A model generated the notes under the pieces. The model was given only the letters and a program-made list of their open reading frames with translations, was not told the origin of the DNA and searched no databases. Shown here piece by piece: positions 41,075 through 50,403 of a DNA stretch of 64,000 nucleotides. The stretch comes from Pseudomonas bohemica (GTDB taxonomy: Bacteria; Pseudomonadota; Gammaproteobacteria; Pseudomonadales; Pseudomonadaceae), in contig NZ_NKHL01000098.1 of NCBI RefSeq assembly GCF_002934685.1, forward strand, positions 21,490 to 85,489, written 5' to 3'. Each line of letters begins with the position of its first letter. Within the stretch, counting starts at the first letter, position 1. Made by a program: the position numbers and the translations under genes.

Positions 41075-42394
41075 TCAATCGAGCCGCAACGTCGAATTGA
41101 ACTGGCTGATCGCATCCACCACATGGCGCGAGCCTTGTTGAATCTCCAGAATCACTTCCCCGGCCTCGTTGGCCAGTTCTACCCCGGTACCCGTTCGGCT
41201 CAGGCTCGATTGCATGCTCGACACCGCACTTTTGGCCAATTCGTTGTTCTGCCTCACCACATCGACGATCTCGATCGTCGCCTGGCTGGTCCTCGCCGCC
41301 AGGCCCCGGACCTCATCGGCTACCACCGCAAATCCGCGCCCATGTTCTCCTGCGCGCGCCGCTTCGATCGCTGCGTTGAGAGCCAGCAGGTTGGTCTGAT
41401 CGGCAATCCCGCGAATGGTCTGGACGATGGTGGCGATGATTTCCGACTGCTTGTTCACCGCATCGATGCTGTGGGCCGCTTCGTTGAGGTCATGGGAGAT
41501 CTGCTCGATCACCTCCACCGTCTGCTGCACCACGGCCGAGCCCTTCTGCGCACAGGCGTCGGTACGCACCGACGTGTCATGAGCGGTGGTGGCGGCATTG
41601 CGTTGCACGGTGACTTGCTCGGTGATGTCGCTGGCGAATTTCACCACTTTATAGAGCCTACCCTTGGCGTCGAACAGCGGGTTGTAGGTGGCTTCCAGAT
41701 AGACCGTCTGACCGTGCTTGTTCACCCGCTCGAAGCGGTGAGAGTGATATTCGCCGCGATTGAGCGAGCTCCAGAACGCCTTGTACGCCGGGGATTCCAC
41801 CTCGGCGTGGGTGCAGAACATGCTGTGGTGTTGGCCCACAACCTCGGCAAGCGAGTAATGCATGGTCTTGAGAAAATTTTCGTTGGCGTCGATGACGCGA
41901 CCGTCAGGGGAGAACTCGATCATCGCCATGGAGCGGCTGATGGCGCGGAGCATGCTCTGGTTCTCATGGTCCTTGTGCGCGCGTTCAGTGATGTCGGCAG
42001 CGACCTTGATCACGCTCTGGACCCTGCCTTCGGTGTCATAAACCGGCATGTAACTCGCTTCCAGCCATATTTCGCGGCCGGATTTGTCCAGACGCACGAA
42101 CGTGCCGCACAGCGGTTCGCCACGGGCCAGGTCGCGCCACAACTTGCTGTAGGCTTCACTGTCGCAGAATGTCTTTTCGCAGAAGATCCGGTGATGCTTG
42201 CCCACCAAATCCCCAGGTTGATAGCCCATGGTCAGGCAGAAGTTCTCATTGGCGTCGAGAATGATGCCTTCCGGCGTGAATTCGATTATCGCCATGGAGC
42301 GACCGATCGCCGCCAGTTTGGCGTTCGACTGGCACAGCGCAGCGGTGGATATCTGCAACTCGGCCTCGACGGCCTTGCGGACTGAATTGAACAT
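41075..42394 (-). CDS. Cytoplasmic PAS-PAS methyl-accepting chemotaxis protein, BdlA-like
   Basis: 439 residues from ATG 42394 with AGGTGG upstream. Two PAS domains in tandem: [20 protein letters not shown] and then [20 protein letters not shown], each with a 'KVAADITE' or 'KFASDITE' exit strand. A methyl-accepting signalling domain follows with the invariant hairpin tip [20 protein letters not shown]. There are no membrane helices and the signalling domain is short. This architecture equals BdlA, the Pseudomonas factor controlling biofilm dispersal in response to nutrients and redox. Other Aer-like PAS receptors are the alternative. Stop lies 32 bases from a REP element. Confidence 0.85.
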   Translation of the reverse strand: MFNSVRKAVEAELQISTAALCQSNAKLAAIGRSMAIIEFTPEGIILDANENFCLTMGYQPGDLVGKHHRIFCEKTFCDSEAYSKLWRDLARGEPLCGTFVRLDKSGREIWLEASYMPVYDTEGRVQSVIKVAADITERAHKDHENQSMLRAISRSMAMIEFSPDGRVIDANENFLKTMHYSLAEVVGQHHSMFCTHAEVESPAYKAFWSSLNRGEYHSHRFERVNKHGQTVYLEATYNPLFDAKGRLYKVVKFASDITEQVTVQRNAATTAHDTSVRTDACAQKGSAVVQQTVEVIEQISHDLNEAAHSIDAVNKQSEIIATIVQTIRGIADQTNLLALNAAIEAARAGEHGRGFAVVADEVRGLAARTSQATIEIVDVVRQNNELAKSAVSSMQSSLSRTGTGVELANEAGEVILEIQQGSRHVVDAISQFNSTLRLD

Positions 42395-42844
42395 TTGCCA
42401 CCTACCTCGAATAAATACGAGACCGGTCACCGTGACCGTTTTCCATGATTGGCTGAAACGACAATCGACCTGAGAAACCGTAGCATGAGTCATGGCTGTA
42501 TGACATCATTGGGCGGTGAGCGGTATAGAAAGTGGCTGAAAGGTGCCGGATAGAGAGAGTCCAGGGCGTTGAAACAGATGTAGGCCGGTCGTCTGATGAC
42601 GATCGAACCGATCAACGGTTGCAGGTTTGCAGGATAAGCGGGGGGGCGCTCCCTATTCGGTGCCGGACGTCCATGCTCGATGACTGATGCAGCCCGCGGC
42701 TGGGCTGCTTAACGCGTAACTTCAGAGCGTAGCCAAGGGCAGGACGGATGCAATCCATATCGTGGCAATTTCATATTCGAGTGCGTGGAATCTCACAGAT
42801 CGCCCCGGGTGACCCGCTCTGCCTTCGGCGAAGACTGCTGCGCC
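42395..42844. other. 450-base intergenic region
   Basis: It includes the leader of the chemoreceptor gene and the 3' flank of the DapF-like gene. I see no reading frame that looks real, no REP consensus and no strong terminator. Confidence 0.4.
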
Positions 42845-43846
42845 TCAGCGCCGAAGGCGGGCCTGGCCGAATAGCTGGACCTGCTTGAGCTGGCCCTCTT
42901 GCTCGATCAGGCGCACCGGAGCGGTGCCGCCTGGCATGACCACTTCCACTGTGCCAGCCTCGACCCAGCCGCAGAGCCAGGCGGCTGAAGCGACGGCACT
43001 GGCGCTTGTGCCGGAAGAAGCGGTGGGCCCCTCGCCGCGTTCGAATACCCGTGCCATGATCCTGTTCGGTGCGACTCGCGCAGCCCATTGCAGGTTGATG
43101 CCGGCCGGGCAAGGGTCGCCTTCACCGAACTCGCCGGCGGCAAAGGCGATGCGAGTCAGCGCCTCGTTGAGGGGAGTTTCGTGCAGTTCTTCGAAACCCG
43201 GTAGTGAAGCGGCGTCGGCCACCAGCGTGACGCAGTGCGGATTGCCGACCCTGACAAACACGCTGGTCTGCCAGTCGGGATGCAACTCGGCCAGGCGCGC
43301 GACCCGATTGGCCGGAGTGTCATTGATGACTGCCTCGCCAAGCCCCGCGCCCTTCGCGCCGACCGCCACCGCGCCGAAACCCGGTGTGCCGATGTCCAGC
43401 CAGAATCCTGAAACACAGTCGATTACCGCAGGCAGCACTTCGGTGGGCGAGGGGCTGGCCGAATCTTCATGATCGTGATGCACATTCAGCACAAAGACCC
43501 CGTCTTTCGGCGTGCGACCGGTGTCAGCCAGCGACTGCGAAAAGATCGTCAGTCCGTTGCCACTGCGTTCGGCCAGGGTGCCGTCGGTGTTGACGATCAG
43601 CACGTCGAACGGCGCCGCTTGCTGAAAAGGGCCCACCAGCAAACCATCCGAGCGGTGCGGCTTGCTGCCCGCGGGACGCTCGCCCTCGGGCCAGCCGCAG
43701 ATCTGGGCGACCGCTCGAGGGGCCCAGCTGCGACGAGCGAGCGCAGCATCGGCAGCGGATTGCGGCACGTTCACACCCAGCGCACGCAGGGCGTCAGGGG
43801 ACATCACGGCGTAGATATTGCCGCGCGCATCGTAGAAAGGGGGCAT
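42845..43846 (-). CDS. DapF-fold (diaminopimelate-epimerase-like) protein lacking both catalytic cysteines
   Basis: 333 residues, longer than DapF (about 275). The two-domain epimerase fold is recognisable from NTDGTLAERSGNGL (DapF: N-A-D-G-S-x-x-E-x-C-G-N-G), VGNPHCV and GEGPTASSGTSASA (DapF: G-x-G-E-T-x-x-C-G-T-G). Both catalytic Cys are Ser here: Ser95 and Ser278. Ordinary two-cysteine racemisation is therefore unlikely; it may be an isomerase with altered chemistry, a binding protein, or inactive. It is last in a leftward group with a LysE-type exporter 38 bases upstream and an AraC regulator, hinting at an amino-acid derivative as substrate. Confidence 0.8.
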   Translation of the reverse strand: MPPFYDARGNIYAVMSPDALRALGVNVPQSAADAALARRSWAPRAVAQICGWPEGERPAGSKPHRSDGLLVGPFQQAAPFDVLIVNTDGTLAERSGNGLTIFSQSLADTGRTPKDGVFVLNVHHDHEDSASPSPTEVLPAVIDCVSGFWLDIGTPGFGAVAVGAKGAGLGEAVINDTPANRVARLAELHPDWQTSVFVRVGNPHCVTLVADAASLPGFEELHETPLNEALTRIAFAAGEFGEGDPCPAGINLQWAARVAPNRIMARVFERGEGPTASSGTSASAVASAAWLCGWVEAGTVEVVMPGGTAPVRLIEQEGQLKQVQLFGQARLRR

Positions 43847-43884
43847 GGCAGTGTCCGGGGGCGGCGTTGGAAAACGGCATTAAA

Positions 43885-44487
43885 TCACACCACCAACGTC
43901 AACCACGCCGAGATTACCAACAACAGCGCCATCGCTTGATTGAACCGCTTCATGCTCTGCGCCGAACGGCAGAACCTGGCCGCACTGACACCCAGCCAGG
44001 CCCAGGCGCTCATGCACGGGATCGACACCAGAAAGAACGCCAGCGACAACCACATCACCCGCAGCATGCGATCGCCGTCAGTGCCGGCAAACACACTGAC
44101 CACGGCCAGCGCCATCATCCAGGTTTTCGGATTGACCAGTTGCAGGCCTGCCGCGCCCCACAGCCCCAGGCGCGGCCCGCTGGCGGTTTTTTCCGCGTCC
44201 ATGGCTTCGGCAGGGGCACTGAATATCTGCCACCCCAGCCAGGTCAACCAGGCGATGCCGACCCAGCCCATCACCGCCTGCACTTGCAGGTGCCGAGCCA
44301 GTACATCGCCCAGGCCAGTGCCGACCATCAGCACCAGCGACGCCGCACCTGCACAGGCGCCCAGCACGATCGGCAAGGTGCGCAGCAGGCCATGGCGGGA
44401 GCTGTTGGTCAGTACCAGAATGTTGGTCGGGCCGGGGGTGATGGAGGCAACGAAGGCGAACAAAAGAAAGGGCAATAAGGTTTCCAT
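43885..44487 (-). CDS. LysE/RhtB-family amino-acid exporter
   Basis: 200 residues, six hydrophobic helices. The N-terminal motif ASITPGPTNILVLTNSSRHG is the family signature. A central QLVNPKTWMMALAVVSVFAG segment is also typical. Inner-membrane exporter of amino acids or derivatives. Between an AraC regulator and the DapF-like gene, it may export the product or substrate of the latter. Confidence 0.9.
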   Translation of the reverse strand: METLLPFLLFAFVASITPGPTNILVLTNSSRHGLLRTLPIVLGACAGAASLVLMVGTGLGDVLARHLQVQAVMGWVGIAWLTWLGWQIFSAPAEAMDAEKTASGPRLGLWGAAGLQLVNPKTWMMALAVVSVFAGTDGDRMLRVMWLSLAFFLVSIPCMSAWAWLGVSAARFCRSAQSMKRFNQAMALLLVISAWLTLVV

Positions 44488-44540
44488 GGGACAACTCGGC
44501 AGCGATTGATCAAGCAGCGATCATCGCGGGACGCGGGCTG

Positions 44541-45377
44541 TCAGTCTGGAAGATTTGAGCAACGCCGGCGGTAGTCGGCGGGCGTCATGCGGTAGGCGCG
44601 TTGAAACCACCGGCCCAGATGGCTCTGATCGGCAAAACCCAACGCGGCGGCGACGCTGACCGGCAGTTCGCCGCGGGCCAACAGGCGACGGGCGCGGGTC
44701 AGGCGCAATTGGATCAGGTAAGCGTGGGGCGCCAAGCCAAAGGCGGCCTTGAACGCCCGGCTCAACCGGAAGCGATCGACACCGGTGACCCTGGCCAGAT
44801 CGTCGAGACCGATGTCCTGATGCAGGTGACTATGCAGATAGTCGCGCGCCCGTTGCGCCACCAGCGGCAGGCGAGGATCGGGATTGATCAGTGCGCGCCA
44901 GTGCAAATGGCTAGTCAGGCTCGAGAGCAGATTGTCCAGCGCGGTCTGGCGCACGATGCGGATCTCGTCGCTGTGCATGGCTTCGAAAGCACTGGCGGTG
45001 GCGATGGCGAGCCGAGTGTCATCGGCCAACGTGGCGGCGAAACTCAGCTGCGCGTTGTCCGGCGCTTCTTCGAACTGCGCGCGTAATTCACGCTCCATCC
45101 AGTGCGGGTCCAGATACAGCGTGCGATAGGTAAAGCCTCCCGCTTCCGGGGCGTGGCCGTCGTGGATGTCACCGGGCTCGAGCAGGAACACCTTGCCCGG
45201 CGTGCTGTTGTATCGCTGACGGCGGCAGTTGAATTGCTGCACACCCTGTTCAGTGATGCCCACCAGATAGCTGTCGTGCCAATGCGGATCGTACGCATGC
45301 CCCTCAAAATGTGCGCGCATCGTCTCGATGCCGGACGCAGCGTCCTGCTTGAGATCGATCCAGTTGCGTTCGGGCAT
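44541..45377 (-). CDS. AraC-family transcriptional regulator
   Basis: 278 residues from ATG 45377 with AGGAG five bases upstream. N-terminal cupin sensor domain (AHFEGHAYDPHWHDSYLVGITEQG, and FLLEPGDIHDGHAP), C-terminal double helix-turn-helix (DIGLDDLARVTGVDRFRLSRAFKAAFG; SVAAALGFADQSHLGRWFQRAYRMTPADYRR). This class commonly controls the adjacent LysE-type exporter gene, here 53 bases downstream in the same direction. Probable activator of the exporter and DapF-like genes. Confidence 0.92.
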   Translation of the reverse strand: MPERNWIDLKQDAASGIETMRAHFEGHAYDPHWHDSYLVGITEQGVQQFNCRRQRYNSTPGKVFLLEPGDIHDGHAPEAGGFTYRTLYLDPHWMERELRAQFEEAPDNAQLSFAATLADDTRLAIATASAFEAMHSDEIRIVRQTALDNLLSSLTSHLHWRALINPDPRLPLVAQRARDYLHSHLHQDIGLDDLARVTGVDRFRLSRAFKAAFGLAPHAYLIQLRLTRARRLLARGELPVSVAAALGFADQSHLGRWFQRAYRMTPADYRRRCSNLPD

Positions 45378-45762
45378 GAGGGCTCCTGATGTGAGGGTGC
45401 GGCAGGGTCGCATCGATATCTGCAGGCATCTATTCGTAGTAGCGGCTTGCAGGCAGCAGCGATTTCAGGACCCCATTGCGCAAGCTGTGCTATGGCCATT
45501 CCACTATCGAACTCTGCTTAGCGTATCGACAGGCTAACGCAAGGTCTGGAAGATTTGTGCAGCAGGCGACCGGGCGCCTTCGGTCGTTCGTCCGCAATCA
45601 AGAAATCTGCGGTGATGATCTCCGCCGCAGCACGCTTGACCATCCTTGTAACAAAGTGAACGGTCCTACGCGTTGCTCATCCATCCTCGCCGCGAACCTA
45701 CGCGCTCCGTCGCCATCAAACACCGGAATCGTCACTCATTCATACCCATCTCCATGAGGTAA
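45378..45762. other. 385-base intergenic region between divergent genes
   Basis: It holds the promoters of the AraC gene and of the small exported-protein gene. A fragment GTAGTAGCGGCTTGCAGGCAGCAGCG near 45436-45462 resembles a degenerate REP half-site. Nothing else is recognised. Confidence 0.4.
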
Positions 45763-46107
45763 ATGATGAACAGCTTTCTGCGACGTCTTGCACTGTTTTC
45801 CCTGTCCGGCCTGTTGACTACAAGCCTGGCTCAAGCGGGCGACAGCGCCGCGCAATCCCCGCAGCAACTGGCCGCGGCCAGCGCTGCCAACCGCAGCAAC
45901 AACAATTCCGATAACGGCGCCATCCGCCGCGCCAACCCCAATAGCCGCCAAGGCACGCAATCGATCTCGCCCACCCCGCGCGGGCCAAACCTGAACCCAG
46001 CGCCGCAACGCTCGCCGACCCTGGAAAACGGCGGCATCGGCAACGGCTACCCTACACGTCAGTCAGCTCCGCGACCCTCCAGCGGCAACGAACGCGGAAG
46101 CAATTGA
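45763..46107 (+). CDS. Small exported low-complexity protein, Asn/Ser/Pro-rich
   Basis: 114 residues (a second Met one codon later is equally possible). Signal peptide ends SLAQA. The mature 90 residues lack cysteines and hydrophobic core and are rich in Asn, Ser, Arg, Pro and Gly (ANRSNNNSDNGAIRRANPNSRQ; PTPRGPNLNPAPQRSP), so probably disordered. Role unknown. The PQQ sugar dehydrogenase gene follows after 97 bases, so it may be co-transcribed. Confidence 0.65.
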   Translation: MMNSFLRRLALFSLSGLLTTSLAQAGDSAAQSPQQLAAASAANRSNNNSDNGAIRRANPNSRQGTQSISPTPRGPNLNPAPQRSPTLENGGIGNGYPTRQSAPRPSSGNERGSN

Positions 46108-46204
46108 ATTGGCAACACACGCTTATCGATAGCCCCATTCAGCTCTTCGGGTCAGATCGCCAGGCCAGCTGTCGAAGCCAACTTTCCAGCAAAAGGAATC
46201 GCTT

Positions 46205-47365
46205 ATGTTGCGTAAAAGCATGATCCGCAAGACCTTGATCGCGACCTTCTGTGCAAGCGCATTTTTCAGCGTTTCGCTTCACGCGTCCGCCGCCACCTAC
46301 AAGAGCGAGGAGGGCACGCTGACGGTGGATGAAGTTGTGGGCGGTCTGCAGCATCCCTGGGCAGTGGCGTTTTTGCCGGAGGGCCACGGCATGCTGGTGA
46401 CCGAGCGCACCGGCAATCTGCGCCTGATCAACGGTGACGGCAAACTCTTGCTGCCGATCTCCGGCGTTCCGAAAGTCTGGGTGCAGGGGCAGGGCGGACT
46501 GCTCGATGTCGAGCTGTCGCCGGATTTTGCCAAGGACAGAATGGTCTACCTGACCTACGCCGAGGCGGCGGCTGATGGCAAGACCGGCGGCACCGCCGCG
46601 GGGCGTGGGCGGCTCTCGGAGGACATGACCAAACTCGAAGGCTTCACCCGGATCTTCCAGCAGCAACCGAAACTGTCGGTCGGCAACCACTTCGGCTCGC
46701 GCATCGTCTTCGACCGCGACGGTTTTCTGTTCATCGCTCTGGGCGAAAACAACAACAGGCCCACCGCACAGGATCTGGACAAACTGCAAGGCAAAATCGT
46801 GCGTCTGTACCCCGACGGATCGATCCCCAACGACAATCCCTTCGTCGGGCAGAAAAACGTTCGCCCGGAAATCTGGAGCTATGGCCATCGCAATCAGCAA
46901 GGCGCCGCACTCAACCCCTGGACCGGCACCCTGTGGACCAACGAACACGGCCCGATGGGCGGGGATGAGATCAACATCATCGAACGCGGGGCCAACTACG
47001 GCTGGCCGATTTCCACGTTCGGCATCGACTACAACGGCCAGCCGATCTCCGAATCCAAGGGCGAAATCGTCGAAGGCGTGACCAATCCGTTCCACGTCTG
47101 GAAGAAATCCCCCGCCATCAGCGGCATGGCGTTCTACAACTCCGACAAGTTCAAGCAGTGGGACCACAACATCTTCATCGGCGCGCTGGCAGCGCAGGTG
47201 CTGATCCGTCTGGAACTCAAGGACGACAAGGTGGTGCATGAAGAGCGCCTGCTCGGCGATCTCAACTCGCGCATTCGCGATGTGCGCCAGGGGCCGGATG
47301 GTTACCTGTATGTGCTGACGGATGAAGATGACGGCAAATTGCTGAAAGTAGGGTTGGCGCAGTAG
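46205..47365 (+). CDS. PQQ-dependent periplasmic aldose sugar dehydrogenase (Asd/YliI type)
   Basis: 386 residues with a signal peptide ending HASAA. Six-bladed beta-propeller of the soluble glucose dehydrogenase family: GLQHPWAVAFLPEGHGMLVTERTG, VGNHFGSRIVFDRDGFLFIALGE, YGHRNQQGAALNP, NEHGPMGGDEINII and NYGWPIS. These include the His and Arg residues (SYGHRNQQG) that normally bind PQQ and the Gly/Pro calcium loop. Oxidises aldoses in the periplasm and passes electrons to a quinone or cytochrome. Stop followed by a REP pair. Confidence 0.9.
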   Translation: MLRKSMIRKTLIATFCASAFFSVSLHASAATYKSEEGTLTVDEVVGGLQHPWAVAFLPEGHGMLVTERTGNLRLINGDGKLLLPISGVPKVWVQGQGGLLDVELSPDFAKDRMVYLTYAEAAADGKTGGTAAGRGRLSEDMTKLEGFTRIFQQQPKLSVGNHFGSRIVFDRDGFLFIALGENNNRPTAQDLDKLQGKIVRLYPDGSIPNDNPFVGQKNVRPEIWSYGHRNQQGAALNPWTGTLWTNEHGPMGGDEINIIERGANYGWPISTFGIDYNGQPISESKGEIVEGVTNPFHVWKKSPAISGMAFYNSDKFKQWDHNIFIGALAAQVLIRLELKDDKVVHEERLLGDLNSRIRDVRQGPDGYLYVLTDEDDGKLLKVGLAQ

Positions 47366-47387
47366 GGCGTTGGCGCATAAACCCTTT

Positions 47388-47475
47388 ACAGCAGCGCGCT
47401 TGCCCGCGAATGCATTCTGTCAATTACCGCAACTGGACCTGACAGGAGGTTTTCGCGGGCAAGCGCGCTCCCGCA
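47388..47475. repeat. REP-type inverted pair
   Basis: ACAGCAGCGCGCTTGCCCGCGAATGC and TTTTCGCGGGCAAGCGCGCTCCCGC form an inverted pair with about 35 bases between, in the 3' region of convergent genes. Confidence 0.8.
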
Positions 47476-47497
47476 ATTGTCTTTGAGGCACGGGATA

Positions 47498-47956
47498 TCA
47501 GCCGGACACGCCCTCCCGCGCCGACACGGGTGCATCGAACACCCGATCAAACGCCCACTGAAACACCAGCGCATAAAAGAAGAAAAACACGAACAATCCC
47601 AGATCGGTGACCAGCGCGGCCCACCACGAGATGCTCAGCCACCACGCCACCAGCGGCACCAATAACAGCACCAGCCCGCCTTCGAACCCCAATGAATGCA
47701 GCAGTCGGCGACGCAGGGTTCGCATGCGCTGCGCCTGCCGCGCCTCCCAGTATTCAAATACGTAGTTGTAGAGCATGTTCCAGACCAGGGCGCTGGCGGA
47801 AAGCATCAGCGACAGCGCGCCCGCGTGGGCCAGTTCATCGTCGTAGATCAGCGAAAGGGTCGGTGACAGCACCGCGATGGCGATGACTTCGTAAAGGATG
47901 GCTTGAACCAGTTTGCGTCTGTGGCCTTGAAGGCTGGTTTGCGAGGTGCCTTGCAT
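47498..47956 (-). CDS. PACE-family multidrug efflux transporter (BTP domain)
   Basis: 152 residues from ATG 47956 with GGAAATCATC before it. Four membrane helices in two bacterial transmembrane pair repeats: KLVQAILYEVIAIAVLSPTLSLI, SASALVWNMLYNYVFEYWEAR, RRRLLHSLGFEGGLVLLLVPLVAWW and LFVFFFFYALVFQWAFDRVF, where Trp-Asn and Glu-Trp-type motifs are characteristic of AceI relatives. Exports biocides or natural polyamines. It is divergent from a LysR regulator that likely controls it, the usual arrangement for PACE genes. Confidence 0.9.
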   Translation of the reverse strand: MQGTSQTSLQGHRRKLVQAILYEVIAIAVLSPTLSLIYDDELAHAGALSLMLSASALVWNMLYNYVFEYWEARQAQRMRTLRRRLLHSLGFEGGLVLLLVPLVAWWLSISWWAALVTDLGLFVFFFFYALVFQWAFDRVFDAPVSAREGVSG

Positions 47957-48071
47957 GATGATTTCCGTGAGGGTGGCAGGACGAATGTCGGTCACGCTAC
48001 CGGGCCGTCTGATCGCTGAAAAATGAGATAAATTGTCCCCGCGTCAATTCAATTCATGCAGGGAGTTGCCC

Positions 48072-48998
48072 GTGTTTTCCAATCTTCCGCTCACCGCGGT
48101 GCGCACCTTCGAAGCGGCGGCCCGGTTGGGCAGTTTCAAGTTGGCGGCTGAGGAATTGTCAGTGACGCCGGCGGCCATTTCCCATCAGGTCAAAACCCTG
48201 GAAGCCTGGCTCGGCGCGATGCTGTTCGAGCGTTCCGGCCAGGGTGTGGTGCTGACGCAAGAGGGTGAGCGGTTGTATCGCCAAACCCATCGCGCGCTGA
48301 TGGAGATCAGCCACAGCCTGGAGAGTTTCTGCCCGCAAACTGCTTCACAGACGCTGACCCTGTCGACCACGCCAGGCTTGGCGGCGACCTGGTTGATTCC
48401 TCGGTTGGCTGGGTTTTATCGGGCATATCCGCAGTTCAATGTGCGGGTCGACACGCGCAACGAACGGGTCGATCTGCTGCGCGATTCCAGCATCGATCTG
48501 GCGATTCGTACCGTCAGTCGCGATGATCCGAGTCTGTTTCGGCAAGACCTGATGAACGAGCGTTTCGGCGTTTACGCAGCGCCAGGTCTGGTGGAGTCGC
48601 TGGACAGTACAAGCGTCGAACTGATCGACCTGCGCTGGCAGATTCCCGGTGCGTTTCCAATCAATTGGAAAAGCTGGTGTAAGGCAGCAGGTTGTGAAGG
48701 CTGGCTTGAGACAGCGCGCATGCGGGAGTTCGACGATGAGCATTACGCCCTGGGTGCGGCCGTGGCAGGCCATGGGCTGGTGCTGGCGAGCAATGTGCTG
48801 GTGGCGGACAGCGTGCAGCGCGCAGAACTGGTGGCCTACAGGCCCGAAATCAGCCTGCCCGGCCCGTGTTATGTGGCGGTGTGCGTGCCGGGAAGGGAGC
48901 GCCAGGCTCAGGTCAAGGCGTTTCTGGCATGGCTGGGCGAGGAAGTGGCAGCACAACGCCGCGTTGACGTATGCAATGACGGGTTGGCACGCGAATGA
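48072..48998 (+). CDS. LysR-family regulator, divergent from PACE gene (GcvA-like)
   Basis: 308 residues starting at GTG 48072 with GGAG eight bases upstream; this gives the standard N-terminus MFSNLPLTAVRTFEAAARLG. HTH at SFKLAAEELSVTPAAISHQVKTLE. Effector domain includes LSTTPGLAATWLIPRL and IDLAIRTVSRDD. The 115-base gap between it and the PACE transporter gene should hold both promoters. Presumed activator of the efflux gene in response to its substrate. Confidence 0.9.
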   Translation: MFSNLPLTAVRTFEAAARLGSFKLAAEELSVTPAAISHQVKTLEAWLGAMLFERSGQGVVLTQEGERLYRQTHRALMEISHSLESFCPQTASQTLTLSTTPGLAATWLIPRLAGFYRAYPQFNVRVDTRNERVDLLRDSSIDLAIRTVSRDDPSLFRQDLMNERFGVYAAPGLVESLDSTSVELIDLRWQIPGAFPINWKSWCKAAGCEGWLETARMREFDDEHYALGAAVAGHGLVLASNVLVADSVQRAELVAYRPEISLPGPCYVAVCVPGRERQAQVKAFLAWLGEEVAAQRRVDVCNDGLARE

Positions 48999-49008
48999 GG
49001 AAGGCATC

Positions 49009-49556
49009 GGTTCTGGTTGCACGAATACCTGTTGAAATGAGCTTGCTCACGAAGAGGCCGGTACATCCGCATTTAGGTGCATGGCCTGAAAGTCAGCCTT
49101 TGAGATAAGGCACTGGTTCTGGTTACGCACGAATACCCGTGGGAGTGAGCTTGCTCACGACGAGGCCGGTACATCCGCATTTAGGTACATGGCCTGAAAG
49201 TCAGCCTTTGAGATAAGGCGCTGGTTCTGGTTACGCACGAATACCTGTGGGAGTGAGCTCGCTCACGAAGAGGCCGGTACATCCGCATTTAGGTGCATGG
49301 TCTGAAAGTCAGTCCTTGAGATAAGGCACTGGTTCTGGTTACGCACGAATACCTGTGGGAGTGAGCTTGCTCACGAAGAGGTCGGTACATCCGCATTTAG
49401 GTACATGACCTGAAAGTCAGCCTTTGAGAAAAGGCACCGGTTCTGGTTACGCACGAATACCTGTGGGAGTGAGCTTGCTCACGACGAGGCCGGTACATGC
49501 GCATTTAAGTGCATGGTCTGAAAGTCAGCCTTCGTGAGCAAGCGCACCCCCACAGG
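49009..49556. repeat. Tandem array of five ~108-base units carrying a REP palindrome
   Basis: Units begin with GGTTCTGGTTACGCACGAAT at about 49009, 49115, 49223, 49331 and 49439. Each contains a CCTGTGGGAGTGAGCTTGCTCACGA segment (REP-like palindrome GTGAGCTTGCTCAC), then GAGGCCGGTACATCCGCATTTAGGTxCATG and CTGAAAGTCAGCC. Spacing is 106, 108, 108 and 108 bases. The array ends at 49531-49556 with an inverted, mildly diverged copy of the REP arm (TTCGTGAGCAAGCGCACCCC). Unit sequences differ at only a few positions, indicating recent expansion. Confidence 0.92.
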
Positions 49557-49591
49557 TTGTCGCCGGTCTCGAAATCGAGTCGTTACACACA

Positions 49592-50230
49592 TCAGGACCT
49601 GCGCGGCAACAGCCCCGGCACCGCATGCATCAGCGCATTGATCGCAAAATCGATGAACATCACCCCGCACAGGCGTGTGATGGTCAGTTCGTGACGTTGG
49701 TACACCGCACGCACATGGCGGGCACCGACCACGCCGACGATGATGCCGTAGGCCACGATCCCGCCCAGGGTGCTGACCAGAATCAGCAGCGGCAGCATCG
49801 ACCAGTTGAGCATGTCGGCACGGCTGGACAGCAGCGCGGTGAAGGTTGCGATTGCCACGGGATAGGCCTTGGGGTTGGTCAGACCGAACATGATGCCGTG
49901 CCAGAAAGGATGGCGACCCGGCGCCTTGGGCTCATCGCCATTGCTGCGTTTGGCGCGAATCGCGCGCCAGCCGAGCCAGAACAGGAACAGCCCGCTGATG
50001 ACGCCCAGCACGTCGAATGCCGTGGTGCCAATGACCCTGGCGCCGATGATCGCCGCCAGTGCTGTGCTGCACCAAATCACGTCTCCCAGCAGATGCCCGC
50101 AGAGAAAGGCCGCCCCGGCACGACGCCCCTTCGATGCGCCGATGCCGAACACCGCGAGCACGCCGGGGCCGGGTGAAATGGCATAGATAAAGCCTGAGGC
50201 GAGTACGGCGAGCAGCAACGATGGCGTCAT
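49592..50230 (-). CDS. LysE-family exporter
   Basis: 212 residues with six hydrophobic helices. Signature ASGFIYAISPGPGVLAVFGIGASKG near the N-terminus and GIMFGLTNPKAYPVAIATFTALL centrally. Unlike its neighbours at 43885 and 61527, the helix after the loop has WCSTALAAIIGARV. Predicted exporter of amino acids or analogues. The gene reads toward the REP array, its stop lies 36 bases from it. Confidence 0.88.
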   Translation of the reverse strand: MTPSLLLAVLASGFIYAISPGPGVLAVFGIGASKGRRAGAAFLCGHLLGDVIWCSTALAAIIGARVIGTTAFDVLGVISGLFLFWLGWRAIRAKRSNGDEPKAPGRHPFWHGIMFGLTNPKAYPVAIATFTALLSSRADMLNWSMLPLLILVSTLGGIVAYGIIVGVVGARHVRAVYQRHELTITRLCGVMFIDFAINALMHAVPGLLPRRS

Positions 50231-50403
50231 GACAGGCTTTCCCGGTTAAGAGCTGGCAACGTGAACGCTCGAGTGTAGATGAGCGCATGACTCACTTTCG
50301 AGCGCTTTCATACGTTTATAGAGGATGTATCGAGGTTGTAAAAAATTGGCGCAGAACGTAAAAGATGCGCCGACAAGAAATCCCCCCTGGAGCTTCATTT
50401 TCG

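Noticed and set aside
40910..42385. 491-codon open frame antisense to the BdlA-like gene
   Set aside because: Opposite a gene with clear PAS and signalling motifs; no domain seen.
49009..49556. Tandem repeats considered as a CRISPR array
   Set aside because: The whole 108-base unit repeats including the would-be spacer, and no cas genes are present.
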